From the NCBI GenBank assembly GCA_027451525.1, contig DAIDJF010000032.1, positions 1 through 60,904 of the forward strand: a stretch of DNA of 60,904 nt, read 5' to 3'. Source of the stretch: Ktedonobacterales bacterium (lineage in GTDB: Bacteria > Chloroflexota > Ktedonobacteria > Ktedonobacterales > Ktedonobacteraceae). Positions 16,605 to 25,245 of the stretch are shown here, piece after piece. A program made the translations under genes and the position numbers. Each line of letters starts with the position of its first letter. Within the stretch, counting starts at the first letter, position 1. Under the pieces are notes generated by a model. That model did no database searches, was not told the DNA's origin, and saw nothing but the letters and a program-made list of their open reading frames with translations.

Positions 16605-18461
16605 ATGAATACCGAGGCTATCTATCACACACCGTATGGAGCTTACGCCTATACCAATGGTTCTGATACAATGCGTGTACGCTTGCGCACGAGTAGCCGC
16701 GATCACCTCGCTTGTGAAGTTCACTGGAATGATCGCTGCGGCTCCCCGCACTGTCTGGACCGCATCACACCAATGACATGGCTAAGCAGCGACGGCGTCT
16801 TTACCTATTGGGAGGCTGAGCTATACGAACCACATCGCCGTCTGCGCTACGCCTTCCATATCATTTCACATGAGAACAATGAGCATCTCTGGTACACAGA
16901 AGATGGCTTCAGCACGACACAAACAACTGAACGCTGGCTGAGCGGACTGTTCAACTGGCCTTATCTCTATGAAACGCAGTGTATTGACGTACCCGCTTGG
17001 GTGCGTGATGCCGTCTTTTACGAGATTTTCCCAGAGCGTTTCGCGAGTGGCAACCCAGCCAATAATCATCCAGCCACGCAACATTGGTCGGGTAAACCAG
17101 AGTGGTTCAGCTTCTGGGGCGGTGATCTGCCTGGCATCACCCAACACCTCGACTACCTGCAATCCTTGGGCATCAACGCCTTGTGGCTCACGCCCATTTT
17201 TCAATCACCCTCCAATCATAAATATGACACTGATGACTATACGAAAATTGATCCCTATTTCGGGACAGAAGAGGATCTTCAGCAGCTTTTAGCTGCATGT
17301 CATGCGCGTGGTATGCGCGTCGTGCTGGATGCCGTCTTTAACCATTGTGGAACCAATTTTTTTGCCTGGCGCGACGTACTGGAACACGGTGAAGCCTCGC
17401 CCTATGTCGATTGGTTCCATATTCATAGCTTCCCGATAGATAGACAGCAGCCTAACTATCGCACATTCGACCATCATGGTCATATGCCCAAACTGCATAC
17501 TGCTCATCCCGCATTGCAACGCTATCTGATCGATGCCGCCGCGAAATGGACACGCATGGGCGTCGATGGCTGGCGTCTCGATGTAGCGGGTGAGGTCGAT
17601 CTGAGCCTGTGGCGCGCGTTCCGACGCGAACTACGGGCAATCAATCCACAACTTTATATCGTCGGTGAGATTGAACACGAAGCTGCGCGTTGGACGCAGG
17701 GCGACCTCTTTGATGGTGTACAACACTATCCCGTCTATCGCGCCATTCATCATTTTTTCACACGCACGACAGAGATTCCCTGGGATGGCCTGGCACGTCC
17801 CCAACAGTGGGATGCCGCGACCTTTGATCACCGTTTAGGGAAGATTCGCAGTTGGTATCCCACACCTGTTTTCTCAGCATTGCTCACGCCGCTCTCAACG
17901 CACGATACGCCACGCTTCCTTACGCTCAACCAGAACCGTCGCAAACAGCAGTTGGCTGCTACCTTTTTGCTCACCTACACGGGTTTGCCCATGATCTATT
18001 ATGGCGAAGAAGTTGGCATGGAGGGCGGTCCAGATCCCGATTGTCGTCGCCCAATGCTGTGGGATGAGCAACAACAGGACCAGGAAATGCTGGCGTACTA
18101 TACACGTCTCATCGCTTTACGGCATCGCTATGCGGCCTTGCGCGCTGACGGTCTCTGGACTTGTATGGCCCAAGAGCAAAGTAACGTCTATAGTTATGTG
18201 CGCGGAATACTACCTGTTCCTTCAACACAATCAGCGCATCCAGAAGAGTGCGTATTGGTTGTGCTGAATAACGATGAACACCCACAAACAATCACGCTTC
18301 CGCTCCAAATCGCGAGCTATGGACCTGAAGCTATCTGGGCTGATGGGACACAACTGCGAGATGAGTTACACGGGCAAATGCATCAGGTAGAACACGCACA
18401 TATTACGCTTACATTGGATGCCTATCAAGGAGCAGTCCTTGTACCACATAGCCTCATGTAA
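16605..18461 (+). CDS. GH13 alpha-glycosidase (neopullulanase / cyclomaltodextrinase type)
   Basis: The 618-residue enzyme has an N-terminal CBM34-like beta domain (about 1-115), then a GH13 barrel. Conserved regions are DAVFNHCG (I), GWRLDVAGEV with the nucleophile Asp (II), IVGEIEHEA with the acid/base Glu (III) and LSTHDTPRF with the transition-state Asp (IV). A C-terminal beta domain ends the chain. No signal peptide is seen, so it likely acts on cytoplasmic maltodextrins. The start is the ATG after AAAAGGG; the longer in-frame extension overlaps a terminator. Confidence 0.92.
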   Translation: MNTEAIYHTPYGAYAYTNGSDTMRVRLRTSSRDHLACEVHWNDRCGSPHCLDRITPMTWLSSDGVFTYWEAELYEPHRRLRYAFHIISHENNEHLWYTEDGFSTTQTTERWLSGLFNWPYLYETQCIDVPAWVRDAVFYEIFPERFASGNPANNHPATQHWSGKPEWFSFWGGDLPGITQHLDYLQSLGINALWLTPIFQSPSNHKYDTDDYTKIDPYFGTEEDLQQLLAACHARGMRVVLDAVFNHCGTNFFAWRDVLEHGEASPYVDWFHIHSFPIDRQQPNYRTFDHHGHMPKLHTAHPALQRYLIDAAAKWTRMGVDGWRLDVAGEVDLSLWRAFRRELRAINPQLYIVGEIEHEAARWTQGDLFDGVQHYPVYRAIHHFFTRTTEIPWDGLARPQQWDAATFDHRLGKIRSWYPTPVFSALLTPLSTHDTPRFLTLNQNRRKQQLAATFLLTYTGLPMIYYGEEVGMEGGPDPDCRRPMLWDEQQQDQEMLAYYTRLIALRHRYAALRADGLWTCMAQEQSNVYSYVRGILPVPSTQSAHPEECVLVVLNNDEHPQTITLPLQIASYGPEAIWADGTQLRDELHGQMHQVEHAHITLTLDAYQGAVLVPHSLM

Positions 18462-18499
18462 CATCAGTGATGTACAACATCATTAAAAGAGCAACCGTA

Positions 18500-18508
18500 T
18501 GGTATAAT
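18500..18508 (+). promoter_or_regulatory. Extended -10 promoter of the YbjN-like gene
   Basis: TGGTATAAT (18500-18508) is a perfect extended -10 box 71 bases before the ATG at 18580. Confidence 0.55.
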
Positions 18509-18579
18509 GAGGAAGAGAGACTGCACATTATGTCCGCTCTCTTCCGCGCCATCTGCAATAACAGAAAAGGAGAGGCAGC

Positions 18580-19188
18580 ATGACTGACGAGTTCGGCATT
18601 GTACAGCTTACTGACTATGTTACGCGCATGAAGCTAAAAATTGCGCGGACTAACGAAGAGCAGGAATATATCGAACTGGCCTTCCACGGCACCCGTGGGC
18701 AATGGCGCATTATTCTTGGACTTCAGCAACATGGAGACGTGCGTAAGCTCATGCTGATTGCACCTCACATTGGAACAGTGAGCAACAAGAGACGCCTGGA
18801 ATGTCTGGAAGCGTTGATGGCGATCAACTACCGCATCGCAATGGGCAAGTTTGGGATGGACCTGGAAGACGGCGAAATCCGTTTGGAGGAAGCCGTTCCC
18901 CTGGCGCAAGATGGAATATCCTTTGAACAGTTTCAACTGGTCTTCGGGGCCATCATGCAGACCGTTGCCATCTACCATGATCTGCTCCCACGCATTATCT
19001 ATGGAAATGTCAGCGCGCAGGAGGCAATTGAGGCTTGTGAACATGACTTCTTTCAGGAAGTCAAAAATGAGCAGCATGAGAATAGCGAGGAGCCACCTCC
19101 ACAGCCCACTGATACGCCTCCCGCTGAATTAGATGTGAGCGATATTCTGGCTGAAGTCACACGCATCTTTGAGGAACGCGCCGAATAA
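18580..19188 (+). CDS. YbjN-like (type III secretion chaperone-fold) protein
   Basis: The 202-residue soluble protein has an alternating beta/alpha body over about 1-145 with the YbjN-type pattern (RRLECLEALMAINYRIAMGKFGMDLEDGEI split across the centre). A disordered Glu/Pro-rich linker and a short terminal helix follow. YbjN proteins are small, of unclear function, sometimes linked to stress or chaperoning. The start follows a good AAAGGAGAGG site. Convergent with a small membrane protein gene. Confidence 0.6.
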   Translation: MTDEFGIVQLTDYVTRMKLKIARTNEEQEYIELAFHGTRGQWRIILGLQQHGDVRKLMLIAPHIGTVSNKRRLECLEALMAINYRIAMGKFGMDLEDGEIRLEEAVPLAQDGISFEQFQLVFGAIMQTVAIYHDLLPRIIYGNVSAQEAIEACEHDFFQEVKNEQHENSEEPPPQPTDTPPAELDVSDILAEVTRIFEERAE

Positions 19189-19231
19189 CAGCGCACTGAC
19201 GTTTACAGCACAGCAGATAGCCCATTGGCAA

Positions 19232-19501
19232 TTAGGGATGCTTTTTACTTCCCAAATAGTGCCCATTCTGCTGTGCTGGTGAATGGTGATTTACACGCAT
19301 CTCCTCATCATCCACGTCTTCATCATCCACCGCCTCGGCTGACGGAGCTGCCACTGTTGGTTTGAAAGGCACTAGCGTATATAATGCACGGCGTTGCGCT
19401 TTTTGCTGCTTTCTGATCCTCTGTACAAGGAGCAAAACAGCCCATACGACAATCACTACGGCTACAATAAACCCAAGATACATCGCAACTATTGGACTCA
19501 T
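19232..19501 (-). CDS. Small single-pass membrane protein
   Basis: The 89-residue protein has one N-terminal hydrophobic helix (about residues 5-27), a basic stop-transfer segment (QRIRKQQKAQRR) and an acidic cytoplasmic tail rich in Asp/Glu and His. No family is recognised. The start at MSPIVAMY is preceded by AAAGGCGAAAG and is preferred over an in-frame start 45 bases earlier. Confidence 0.55.
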   Translation of the reverse strand: MSPIVAMYLGFIVAVVIVVWAVLLLVQRIRKQQKAQRRALYTLVPFKPTVAAPSAEAVDDEDVDDEEMRVNHHSPAQQNGHYLGSKKHP

Positions 19502-19665
19502 ACTTTCGCCTTTACACGCTATACGACAATGTGGTGGTTTTTCCATTGTAGCGTTCTCTTGGGAACAGCGTCAAGAGAAAACACGCGCGTTCAGAAAACT
19601 GGCCCCGTTTCCCACGAAAATTATCAGCATAGGCGTTTTTTTGATTAGAGAGTGAGAGAAGAAGC

Positions 19666-19840
19666 TATAAAGGGCAGGATGGCTCGATGTCTTTCTCACA
19701 AAGATAAGCACCATCGAGCCATCTTAGTCGTTTATAGTGGACAGGATCCCGTATCCAGGAACTTCCCCCACACACCCCTTTTAACTGGATATGCCGACCG
19801 TGTTTCCCCCCAGGACAACGGTCGGTCTCTTTTTGTTTTT
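19666..19840 (+). ncRNA. Candidate small RNA with C-rich loops
   Basis: The gap 19502-20130 has no convincing gene but holds an ordered structure. A TATAAA box (19666-19671), with TTGATT 19 bases upstream, leads into hairpin 1 (19678-19689 with 19712-19723, perfect, extendable by two pairs). Hairpin 2 (TATCCAG 19752-19758 with CTGGATA 19785-19791) has a loop containing CTTCCCCCACACACCCC. Hairpin 3 (CCGACCGT 19794-19801 with ACGGTCGG 19818-19825) has a TTTCCCCCC loop and is followed by TCTCTTTTTGTTTTT, a strong intrinsic terminator. The layout fits a ~160-base antisense regulator whose C-rich loops could pair with ribosome sites. 19841-20130 shows nothing else clear. Confidence 0.5.
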
Positions 19841-20130
19841 GGCGGCTCCCTTTTGCAGGCTCCTGTGCGCGATTTTGAATGAGTCGCTTTTTCCGCCTGA
19901 CGCCCGGCAAGATAATCAACTTTCGTGGGCTACACAGAAGCCGTTACTGGTGCTTTGCCACTAGCGAAAAGATAATGCCCATTTTTCCCACCAATTTGGG
20001 CTATGAAGCGTTTAGTTTTGCAGAGGAGCCTACTCAAACGTGATATGATACAGCACAATGCAGTATCATCCAGGTCAACCAATATCATGCCTGATTGTTT
20101 TATCAGTAGAGAGTAGTAGCTATAACGCCT

Positions 20131-20859
20131 ATGCAACAAACGTTGTTCAAACCACAACCGAATACGACACCAAGCCAAAAGAAGCGTTCACAGACTATTA
20201 TTTTTACCGCACTGGCCCTATTCGCGCTCTCAGGTCTGATGATTGGTTTTGTCGTTGGCATCTTCACGCACATACAGTCTGGGAATGCCAGCAAAGCAAA
20301 TCACAACACCTCATCAGGCGTTGTGATCCACCAGCAAAATCCCACGCAAACGGTGACGATCCAGCCCATGCAGATGGGTTGTCCGACACCGACCTTTAAC
20401 GGAACTGAGCAGGCGGATGGCACGACGCCCTACACGTTTGTCGCCCAGGCGCAAAATAATAGCACGACATGTTCTACCAAACTGAATACTCCCATTCACG
20501 CCCCTGGTATCTCCTTCAAGCTCTGGCTTATTCAACGGCTACCAGACAATGGAGGGATCGCGTTCACAGATGGGGCACAACAGATCTATACTACGCTCAA
20601 TCAGCCTACAGTGGGCAAAATGACCAGGAACGGCAAGCTGCAGAATGACACAATCGCCCCTATTGGTGGCATAAATTTTGACGCCACGACGCCTCAAGTA
20701 CAGACCAGCAATGCGCAGGGACAGGTCACCTGGAAGTACACACTCGCGCCAACGCTGCAAAACGGTACTTATGATCTCGTGGTACTCGCAGACTGGTCGG
20801 GCAAATTCTATAACTGGAGTTGGTGGCAGATCACCGTAAACAAAGCGGGGAATAACTAG
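20131..20859 (+). CDS. Membrane-anchored exported protein, function unknown
   Basis: The 242-residue protein has a polar, basic N-terminus and a membrane helix at about 23-48, then a Thr/Gln/Asn-rich exterior domain with two cysteines (about 84 and 113) that could form a disulfide. The C-terminal half has Ig-like or CARDB-like beta character ending in YDLVVLADWSGKFYNWSWWQ. No family assigned. It overlaps the purine nucleoside phosphorylase gene tail-to-tail by four bases (CTAG used as stop on both strands). Confidence 0.65.
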   Translation: MQQTLFKPQPNTTPSQKKRSQTIIFTALALFALSGLMIGFVVGIFTHIQSGNASKANHNTSSGVVIHQQNPTQTVTIQPMQMGCPTPTFNGTEQADGTTPYTFVAQAQNNSTTCSTKLNTPIHAPGISFKLWLIQRLPDNGGIAFTDGAQQIYTTLNQPTVGKMTRNGKLQNDTIAPIGGINFDATTPQVQTSNAQGQVTWKYTLAPTLQNGTYDLVVLADWSGKFYNWSWWQITVNKAGNN

Positions 20860-21686
20860 TCTATTCCCCGCATGATGCCCCGCACCAGGGCCGCAAAGCG
20901 TACGCGTGCGGCATCCGCTACATCTAATACCTCTTCATGCTTGATTTCCTCGGTCTCATCCCCAGTCGCCATATTGGTAATCAGGCTGATACCCAACACG
21001 CGCATCCGCATATGGCGCGCAACGATCACTTCAGGGACTGTAGACATACCGACAGCATCCGTCCCGATGGTACGCAGAAAACGCAACTCCGCGCCCGTCT
21101 CAAAACTTGGTCCCGCTACCATCGTATACACACCTTCATGCAAGGTAAGTTCGGGATGCGTTGCCGCAACAGTGCGTGCAAGCAGACGCAAATCGGCATC
21201 ATAGGCATGGGCAAGCGGTGGGAAACGTGGTCCAAAGCGTTCATCGTTGGGGCCAATGAGCGGATTTGCGCCCGCCAGTCCTGGCAATGCGATATGGTCA
21301 CGCAGAAGCATAAAATCGCCCGCCCGGTATACCGGATTGACGCCACCCGCAGCATTACTCACCAACAAAACCTGCGCTCCTAGCATATACATAACCCGCA
21401 CAGGAAGCGTTACAGCGGATAGTGGATAACCCTCGTACAAGTGAAAACGGCCCTGCATCGCCACAACAGGCACGCCCTCTAATTTTCCCAGCAGCAGGCG
21501 TCCCGCGTGACCCACAACGGTTGAGCGAGCAAAATGCGGAATATCCTCGTACGGGATGCTTATGGCATGCTCGATATCACGCGCAAGGTCCCCCAGACCT
21601 GAACCAAGAATAAGGGCGACTTTGGGGGTCAATGGCGCGTAAGACTGTATTTGTTTTGTTGCTTGAAGAACCTGGTCGTAAAACAT
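20856..21686 (-). CDS. punA: Purine nucleoside phosphorylase
   Basis: The 276-residue enzyme is of the trimeric PNP type. Motifs are ILGSGLGDLA (phosphate loop), HAGRLLLGKLEGVPVVAMQGRFHLYEGY, VSNAAGGVNP, the purine-site AGPSFETGAELRFLRTIGTDAVGMSTVPEV region with catalytic Glu and Asn further on (ITNMATG). It splits inosine and guanosine with phosphate for purine salvage. It precedes nothing on its strand; the tyrosine recombinase ends nine bases upstream of its start, so the two may be co-transcribed. Confidence 0.95.
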   Translation of the reverse strand: MFYDQVLQATKQIQSYAPLTPKVALILGSGLGDLARDIEHAISIPYEDIPHFARSTVVGHAGRLLLGKLEGVPVVAMQGRFHLYEGYPLSAVTLPVRVMYMLGAQVLLVSNAAGGVNPVYRAGDFMLLRDHIALPGLAGANPLIGPNDERFGPRFPPLAHAYDADLRLLARTVAATHPELTLHEGVYTMVAGPSFETGAELRFLRTIGTDAVGMSTVPEVIVARHMRMRVLGISLITNMATGDETEEIKHEEVLDVADAARVRFAALVRGIMRGID

Positions 21687-21695
21687 GCTTTCCTT

Positions 21696-22610
21696 TTACT
21701 CTTTTTTTTGATACAACTCGATAACATGATTATATACCTGCGCCGTCGAAAGGTGTGCATGTCCGGGTAGGTGCTGCATAGGATGTGTTTCTATTCTACG
21801 TGTTAACATCAGCATAGCATAAGAGTGCCGCAACATGTACGGCGTTATCTCCTCAACACCCGCTTCACGCGCATACCTCTTTATAATTAACCAGAAACCC
21901 TGGCGTGTTAGCCGTTCGCCATGATGATTCACAAACAATGCCGTCTCCTCCGTGTTGCGGATGAGGCGCGGACGCACGCCATCTATATACTGCACCAGCT
22001 CATCGACTGCGACAGGCGAGAGCACGATTTGCCGCCTACGCGCCGCTGGCCTGCTTGTTCCCGGACACCAGAGAGTTCCTTGCGCTCTTAGCAAATCTTC
22101 TACATCTAACGACACGAGTTCAGAAACACGCGCGCGCGTCTCGACCAGTAGACGTAACATAATCCAGTCCCGTTGTCCAGTCACTGTGTCACGCTTCACC
22201 TGAGCGAAAAGACGTTCTACCTCCTCTTTCTCAATCACATGCGGCAAATTCTTCTCAACATGCGGAGGCACCAGTGTCAGCATCGGATTCTGGGGCAGCA
22301 TTCCCATTTCAGATAAATAGCGAAAGAACGATTTCAGCGCAGCAAACTTGCGCGCAATTGTTGTCGCTCGATATATCCCACTGCTGATTGCCAGCAGGTA
22401 ATTTTCAATGTCCAGATGTGTCACTTGTGACCACTCTTGGATTCCTTGCCGCTCTAAATGGAGGCACAACTGTTGAATATCATTTCGATATGCAATAATT
22501 GTATTCGCATTTTTGCCATTTCCGTCCTGGTCTGTAGAAGCAAGAAAAACAAGATAACCATCAACACCTGTTTGTAACATCATACCATCCATTACATAAA
22601 AATAGAACAT
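21696..22610 (-). CDS. Tyrosine recombinase (XerC/D-like)
   Basis: The ~304-residue protein has an N-terminal SAM-like core-binding domain (about 10-100) and a catalytic domain with Arg in TRARVSELVSLDVEDL, the second Arg in MLRHSYA, His in LPGHAHLS and the nucleophile Tyr in TAQVYNHV. The first histidine of the usual H-x-x-R box is replaced (PYMLR). Its size and lack of att sites or cargo favour a resident Xer-type or orphan recombinase over a mobile-element integrase. The start is uncertain: 22610, 22592 or 22583 are all possible ATGs. Confidence 0.85.
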   Translation of the reverse strand: MFYFYVMDGMMLQTGVDGYLVFLASTDQDGNGKNANTIIAYRNDIQQLCLHLERQGIQEWSQVTHLDIENYLLAISSGIYRATTIARKFAALKSFFRYLSEMGMLPQNPMLTLVPPHVEKNLPHVIEKEEVERLFAQVKRDTVTGQRDWIMLRLLVETRARVSELVSLDVEDLLRAQGTLWCPGTSRPAARRRQIVLSPVAVDELVQYIDGVRPRLIRNTEETALFVNHHGERLTRQGFWLIIKRYAREAGVEEITPYMLRHSYAMLMLTRRIETHPMQHLPGHAHLSTAQVYNHVIELYQKKE

Positions 22611-23011
22611 AATAACAACCAACCGTCTGATTCAATGAGGGTTATTATACTCTTCAGCCGTAAATGCTGCAAGGCACGTAGGACATATGAATAGCAGAGT
22701 AGCAAGAACTGGCGATATACACAAGCAACCAATCATGTTTTTGGCTTTAAGTGAGTAAGCATCTTTAAGGGAGAGAGCATCAAGAGGTTTTTCAAAATTA
22801 TAATGCATAGCATGACTTGACATGTCTCTATTTTCAGGCAAGGGACACAAGGTGCAATAAAAACAAGGGCATAGCTTCTACTTTTCTCTAGACGTGCTAT
22901 AATGGATACACTTATGCCTCGCACATGCAGAACTATAAACATGTCGCGCAAGGTATCCAGCTCAGCCTGGACTTTGTGGCGACGGTGACGATAAGGAGAA
23001 ATCAAAGTAAC
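22611..23011. other. Intergenic stretch with a plus-strand promoter
   Basis: No credible gene was seen. TGCTATAAT (22895-22903) is an extended -10 box reading toward the gene at 23012, giving a leader of about 100 bases. The recombinase promoter should also lie here on the minus strand but is not resolved. Confidence 0.5.
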
Positions 23012-23791
23012 ATGGCAAAACTACAAGACATGTTCACACACGCGCGTCGCGCACAGACCGGTAGCGGGATTGGCTTTTTAGGCAAGAACAAATCGGAGGC
23101 CAAACCACGCGCGGCTGCCATCATTCTTGAGCTAACAAATCTGGCAACAGGGAATGCCGAGGCCGCTGCGAAAGCAGGCGTAGATGGCCTGCTCTTTAAC
23201 TGGGATGGCTCCAATACCGCGTCCTTCTCTACCCTCAAGGACGAAATCGCATCCACCAAAAGTAGCAATGAAAACATTATCAACGGCCTGCGCATTACTG
23301 GCGGGTGGGAAAAGATCGACCGCGACCTCCTGAATCAGATTAAGGAACTGGGCGTCCACTACATCATCTTGCCACTTGACGCACCTGCTCGCTTGCTGGC
23401 TCTTGAGACAAAGGACCTGGAAAAGGCTCTGACGATCCCCATGCGTAGCGGCGACATGTATCCGATCTTTATCCGCAATATTAGCAGTTTCGAGGAAATC
23501 TCAGCAGTTCTGCTCGACTTTGGCTTTAGCCACGCGATCAGCACGATGAGTATTGAAGAAGTGCTCCTCTATCGGGCAGTCCGTGAAGCTGTGCGCTTCC
23601 CTGCACTACTCAACGTACAACCAGAGGCCGATAAGGCCGACATCTATACGTTGATGGCTCTTGGCATACAAGGCATGATTCTTACGGCTGAGAGCGTCAA
23701 CGAAGAGACAAAGCAGGCAGTCGCGCATCTGCGCACAATTCTAGAGGCCATTCACGAGGAAGATAAAGAAGCCACATCACGTAAGATGTAG
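23012..23791 (+). CDS. Unrecognised TIM-barrel-like protein
   Basis: The 259-residue soluble protein shows regular beta/alpha alternation (AAAIILELT; GVDGLLFNWDG; NGLRITGGWEKID; VHYIILPLDAP; FPALLNVQPEAD; ALGIQGMILTAESV) typical of a (beta/alpha)8 barrel. No catalytic signature was recognised. The start at MAKLQDMF follows AAGGAG at a rather long spacing; an in-frame ATG at 22925 is a poorer alternative. It is convergent with another barrel-like gene across a shared terminator. Confidence 0.6.
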   Translation: MAKLQDMFTHARRAQTGSGIGFLGKNKSEAKPRAAAIILELTNLATGNAEAAAKAGVDGLLFNWDGSNTASFSTLKDEIASTKSSNENIINGLRITGGWEKIDRDLLNQIKELGVHYIILPLDAPARLLALETKDLEKALTIPMRSGDMYPIFIRNISSFEEISAVLLDFGFSHAISTMSIEEVLLYRAVREAVRFPALLNVQPEADKADIYTLMALGIQGMILTAESVNEETKQAVAHLRTILEAIHEEDKEATSRKM

Positions 23792-23810
23792 ACAGTGATG
23801 GGTCTAAAAG

Positions 23811-23845
23811 AGGGATGCCACTTTTGTCTTCAAAGTGGCATCCCT
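23811..23845. terminator. Bidirectional hairpin terminator
   Basis: AGGGATGCCACTTT (23811-23824) and AAAGTGGCATCCCT (23832-23845) pair perfectly over a 7-base loop between two convergent genes. Confidence 0.75.
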
Positions 23846-23896
23846 TCATAGTATTTACCGACTGCGCTCATGCAATAGCAGATGGCGTTCAGATAA

Positions 23897-24868
23897 TCAA
23901 TCTGATACAGGCTGAATAGCGGGAGTGCGCGGGAGTGTGGATTGCCAATAAAGTTGACGGCGCGGGATCCGCTGTAACAGGCGGCGCGTGTTCCCCCATA
24001 CGCTACCAGGATTAGCATTATTGCGCCAATAGTAGTAACAGGCAATTTCGTCCGGTTCAGCATGTAACAGACGCTGAAAGGTGTTTTCTAGTTCAGCTTC
24101 ATCGTGTTCATCTAAGCTAAAATTTTGTAGCCAGAGCTGGCTGCGTTTCTCGGAACGGCGTGCTGTCTCAACAAGCATACGTCCCCACTCATCGACCAAA
24201 CCAATATCCTCATGCAACAATTGCCAAAAGGGGTGACAGCCGAGGATATCAAGATGGGGGATCATTGCCAAATCTTCCAATTGATAAAGGTCTTGTGGCA
24301 GCAACGCAATTGCCGTTTTTGCGTAAGGGTCTGCTTGTTTTACCGTTGCGTACAATTCACTCAAAAAATCTATCATTGAGCGGCGCCGAAAGCGTGGTAA
24401 ATCGGTAACATCGGGGCAGAGAGCACGGCAAACAGAGCAGAAACAGGTAATGTCGGGACCGCGCGGCTCATCGAGCAGAACGCCAGCAATGGGGTAGTTC
24501 GTCACATAATACGTGATTTCTTTAAACAGCCAGGAACGAAACCCTTCTTGATTAAAACAAGATACATCATGATAACGCCCATGCCGATCTTTGACGCGTG
24601 ATTGTGGGTGATGAAAGGTATACCAGCTTGGCATGAGTGAGGGGCCAGCAAACATATTGCCATATCGTCCCAGACTCAAATATACCTTGAGACCTACATC
24701 CTGAGCCAGGCGCAACCCACGTTCCAGGTCGCGTGACCAGCGTTGCTCCTCCTGCTCATGAATGGCGTAGACCAGACTAGTTGCCCCCGTAGCTCGTATC
24801 TGCTCAAAATCTCTTTTGACTGTTTCGGGATTGAGTAAAGAATGAAAATACGCAACGGTTATATCCAT
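23897..24868 (-). CDS. Unrecognised glycosidase-like TIM-barrel protein
   Basis: The 323-residue cytoplasmic protein has barrel-like alternation and carbohydrate-enzyme flavour: an N-terminal ITVAYFHSLLNPE, conserved-looking acidic patch GVLLDEPRGPD, and LDILGCHPFWQ. Right after DEPRGPD come four cysteines (CFCSVCRALC) that could bind metal or stabilise a loop, unusual for a plain glycoside hydrolase. No named family can be assigned. The start at MDITVAYF has a modest AGG site; an upstream in-frame start is less likely. Confidence 0.6.
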   Translation of the reverse strand: MDITVAYFHSLLNPETVKRDFEQIRATGATSLVYAIHEQEEQRWSRDLERGLRLAQDVGLKVYLSLGRYGNMFAGPSLMPSWYTFHHPQSRVKDRHGRYHDVSCFNQEGFRSWLFKEITYYVTNYPIAGVLLDEPRGPDITCFCSVCRALCPDVTDLPRFRRRSMIDFLSELYATVKQADPYAKTAIALLPQDLYQLEDLAMIPHLDILGCHPFWQLLHEDIGLVDEWGRMLVETARRSEKRSQLWLQNFSLDEHDEAELENTFQRLLHAEPDEIACYYYWRNNANPGSVWGNTRRLLQRIPRRQLYWQSTLPRTPAIQPVSD

Positions 24869-25245
24869 GTTACCTATCTCTTGCTTCCATGCACCAACAA
24901 CGCATCGAAACATTGCTCGCCACTTAATCGTGCTACTTTTGCATCAAGGGAATATCTTTTCCTGATCTCACGCTTCGCTCACTGTCGCGGCCGTTAGCAG
25001 GGAGATAATCAGCAAGACAGGCGTTCCCTGCAAAAGCATCTACATATGCATAGATAAAAGTATATCATAAACTCTCATCCAACCTCATCTGTAGAGAGTT
25101 TCGGGCTATACTCAGCTACACTCCGGTCATGCACAAGCGGTACACGAGAGAAAATATAGCGCTTCCAGACATATTTTATCCCCCTTCAGTCATATTTCTG
25201 ACGTTGAGCTTGACAAGTCTTCTGTATTACAGGCACAATGCACCC
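24869..25245. other. Intergenic stretch with possible ispE promoters
   Basis: No gene was seen. TATACT (25107-25112) could drive a transcript with a short leader. TTGACA (25210-25215) followed after 18 bases by the weak CACAAT would start at or next to the ispE ATG (25246). Confidence 0.4.

Noticed and set aside
19652..19919. Frames on both strands across the candidate small RNA
   Set aside because: The translations resemble no protein and the hairpins and terminator explain the sequence better.
21696..22610. Integrase as evidence for a prophage or integrative element
   Set aside because: No att repeats, tRNA target, phage or conjugation genes are nearby. Neighbours are housekeeping genes.
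25129..25245. Longer N-terminus for IspE from ATG 25129
   Set aside because: The extra 39 residues are hydrophobic and unlike the family, and they overlap a likely promoter.
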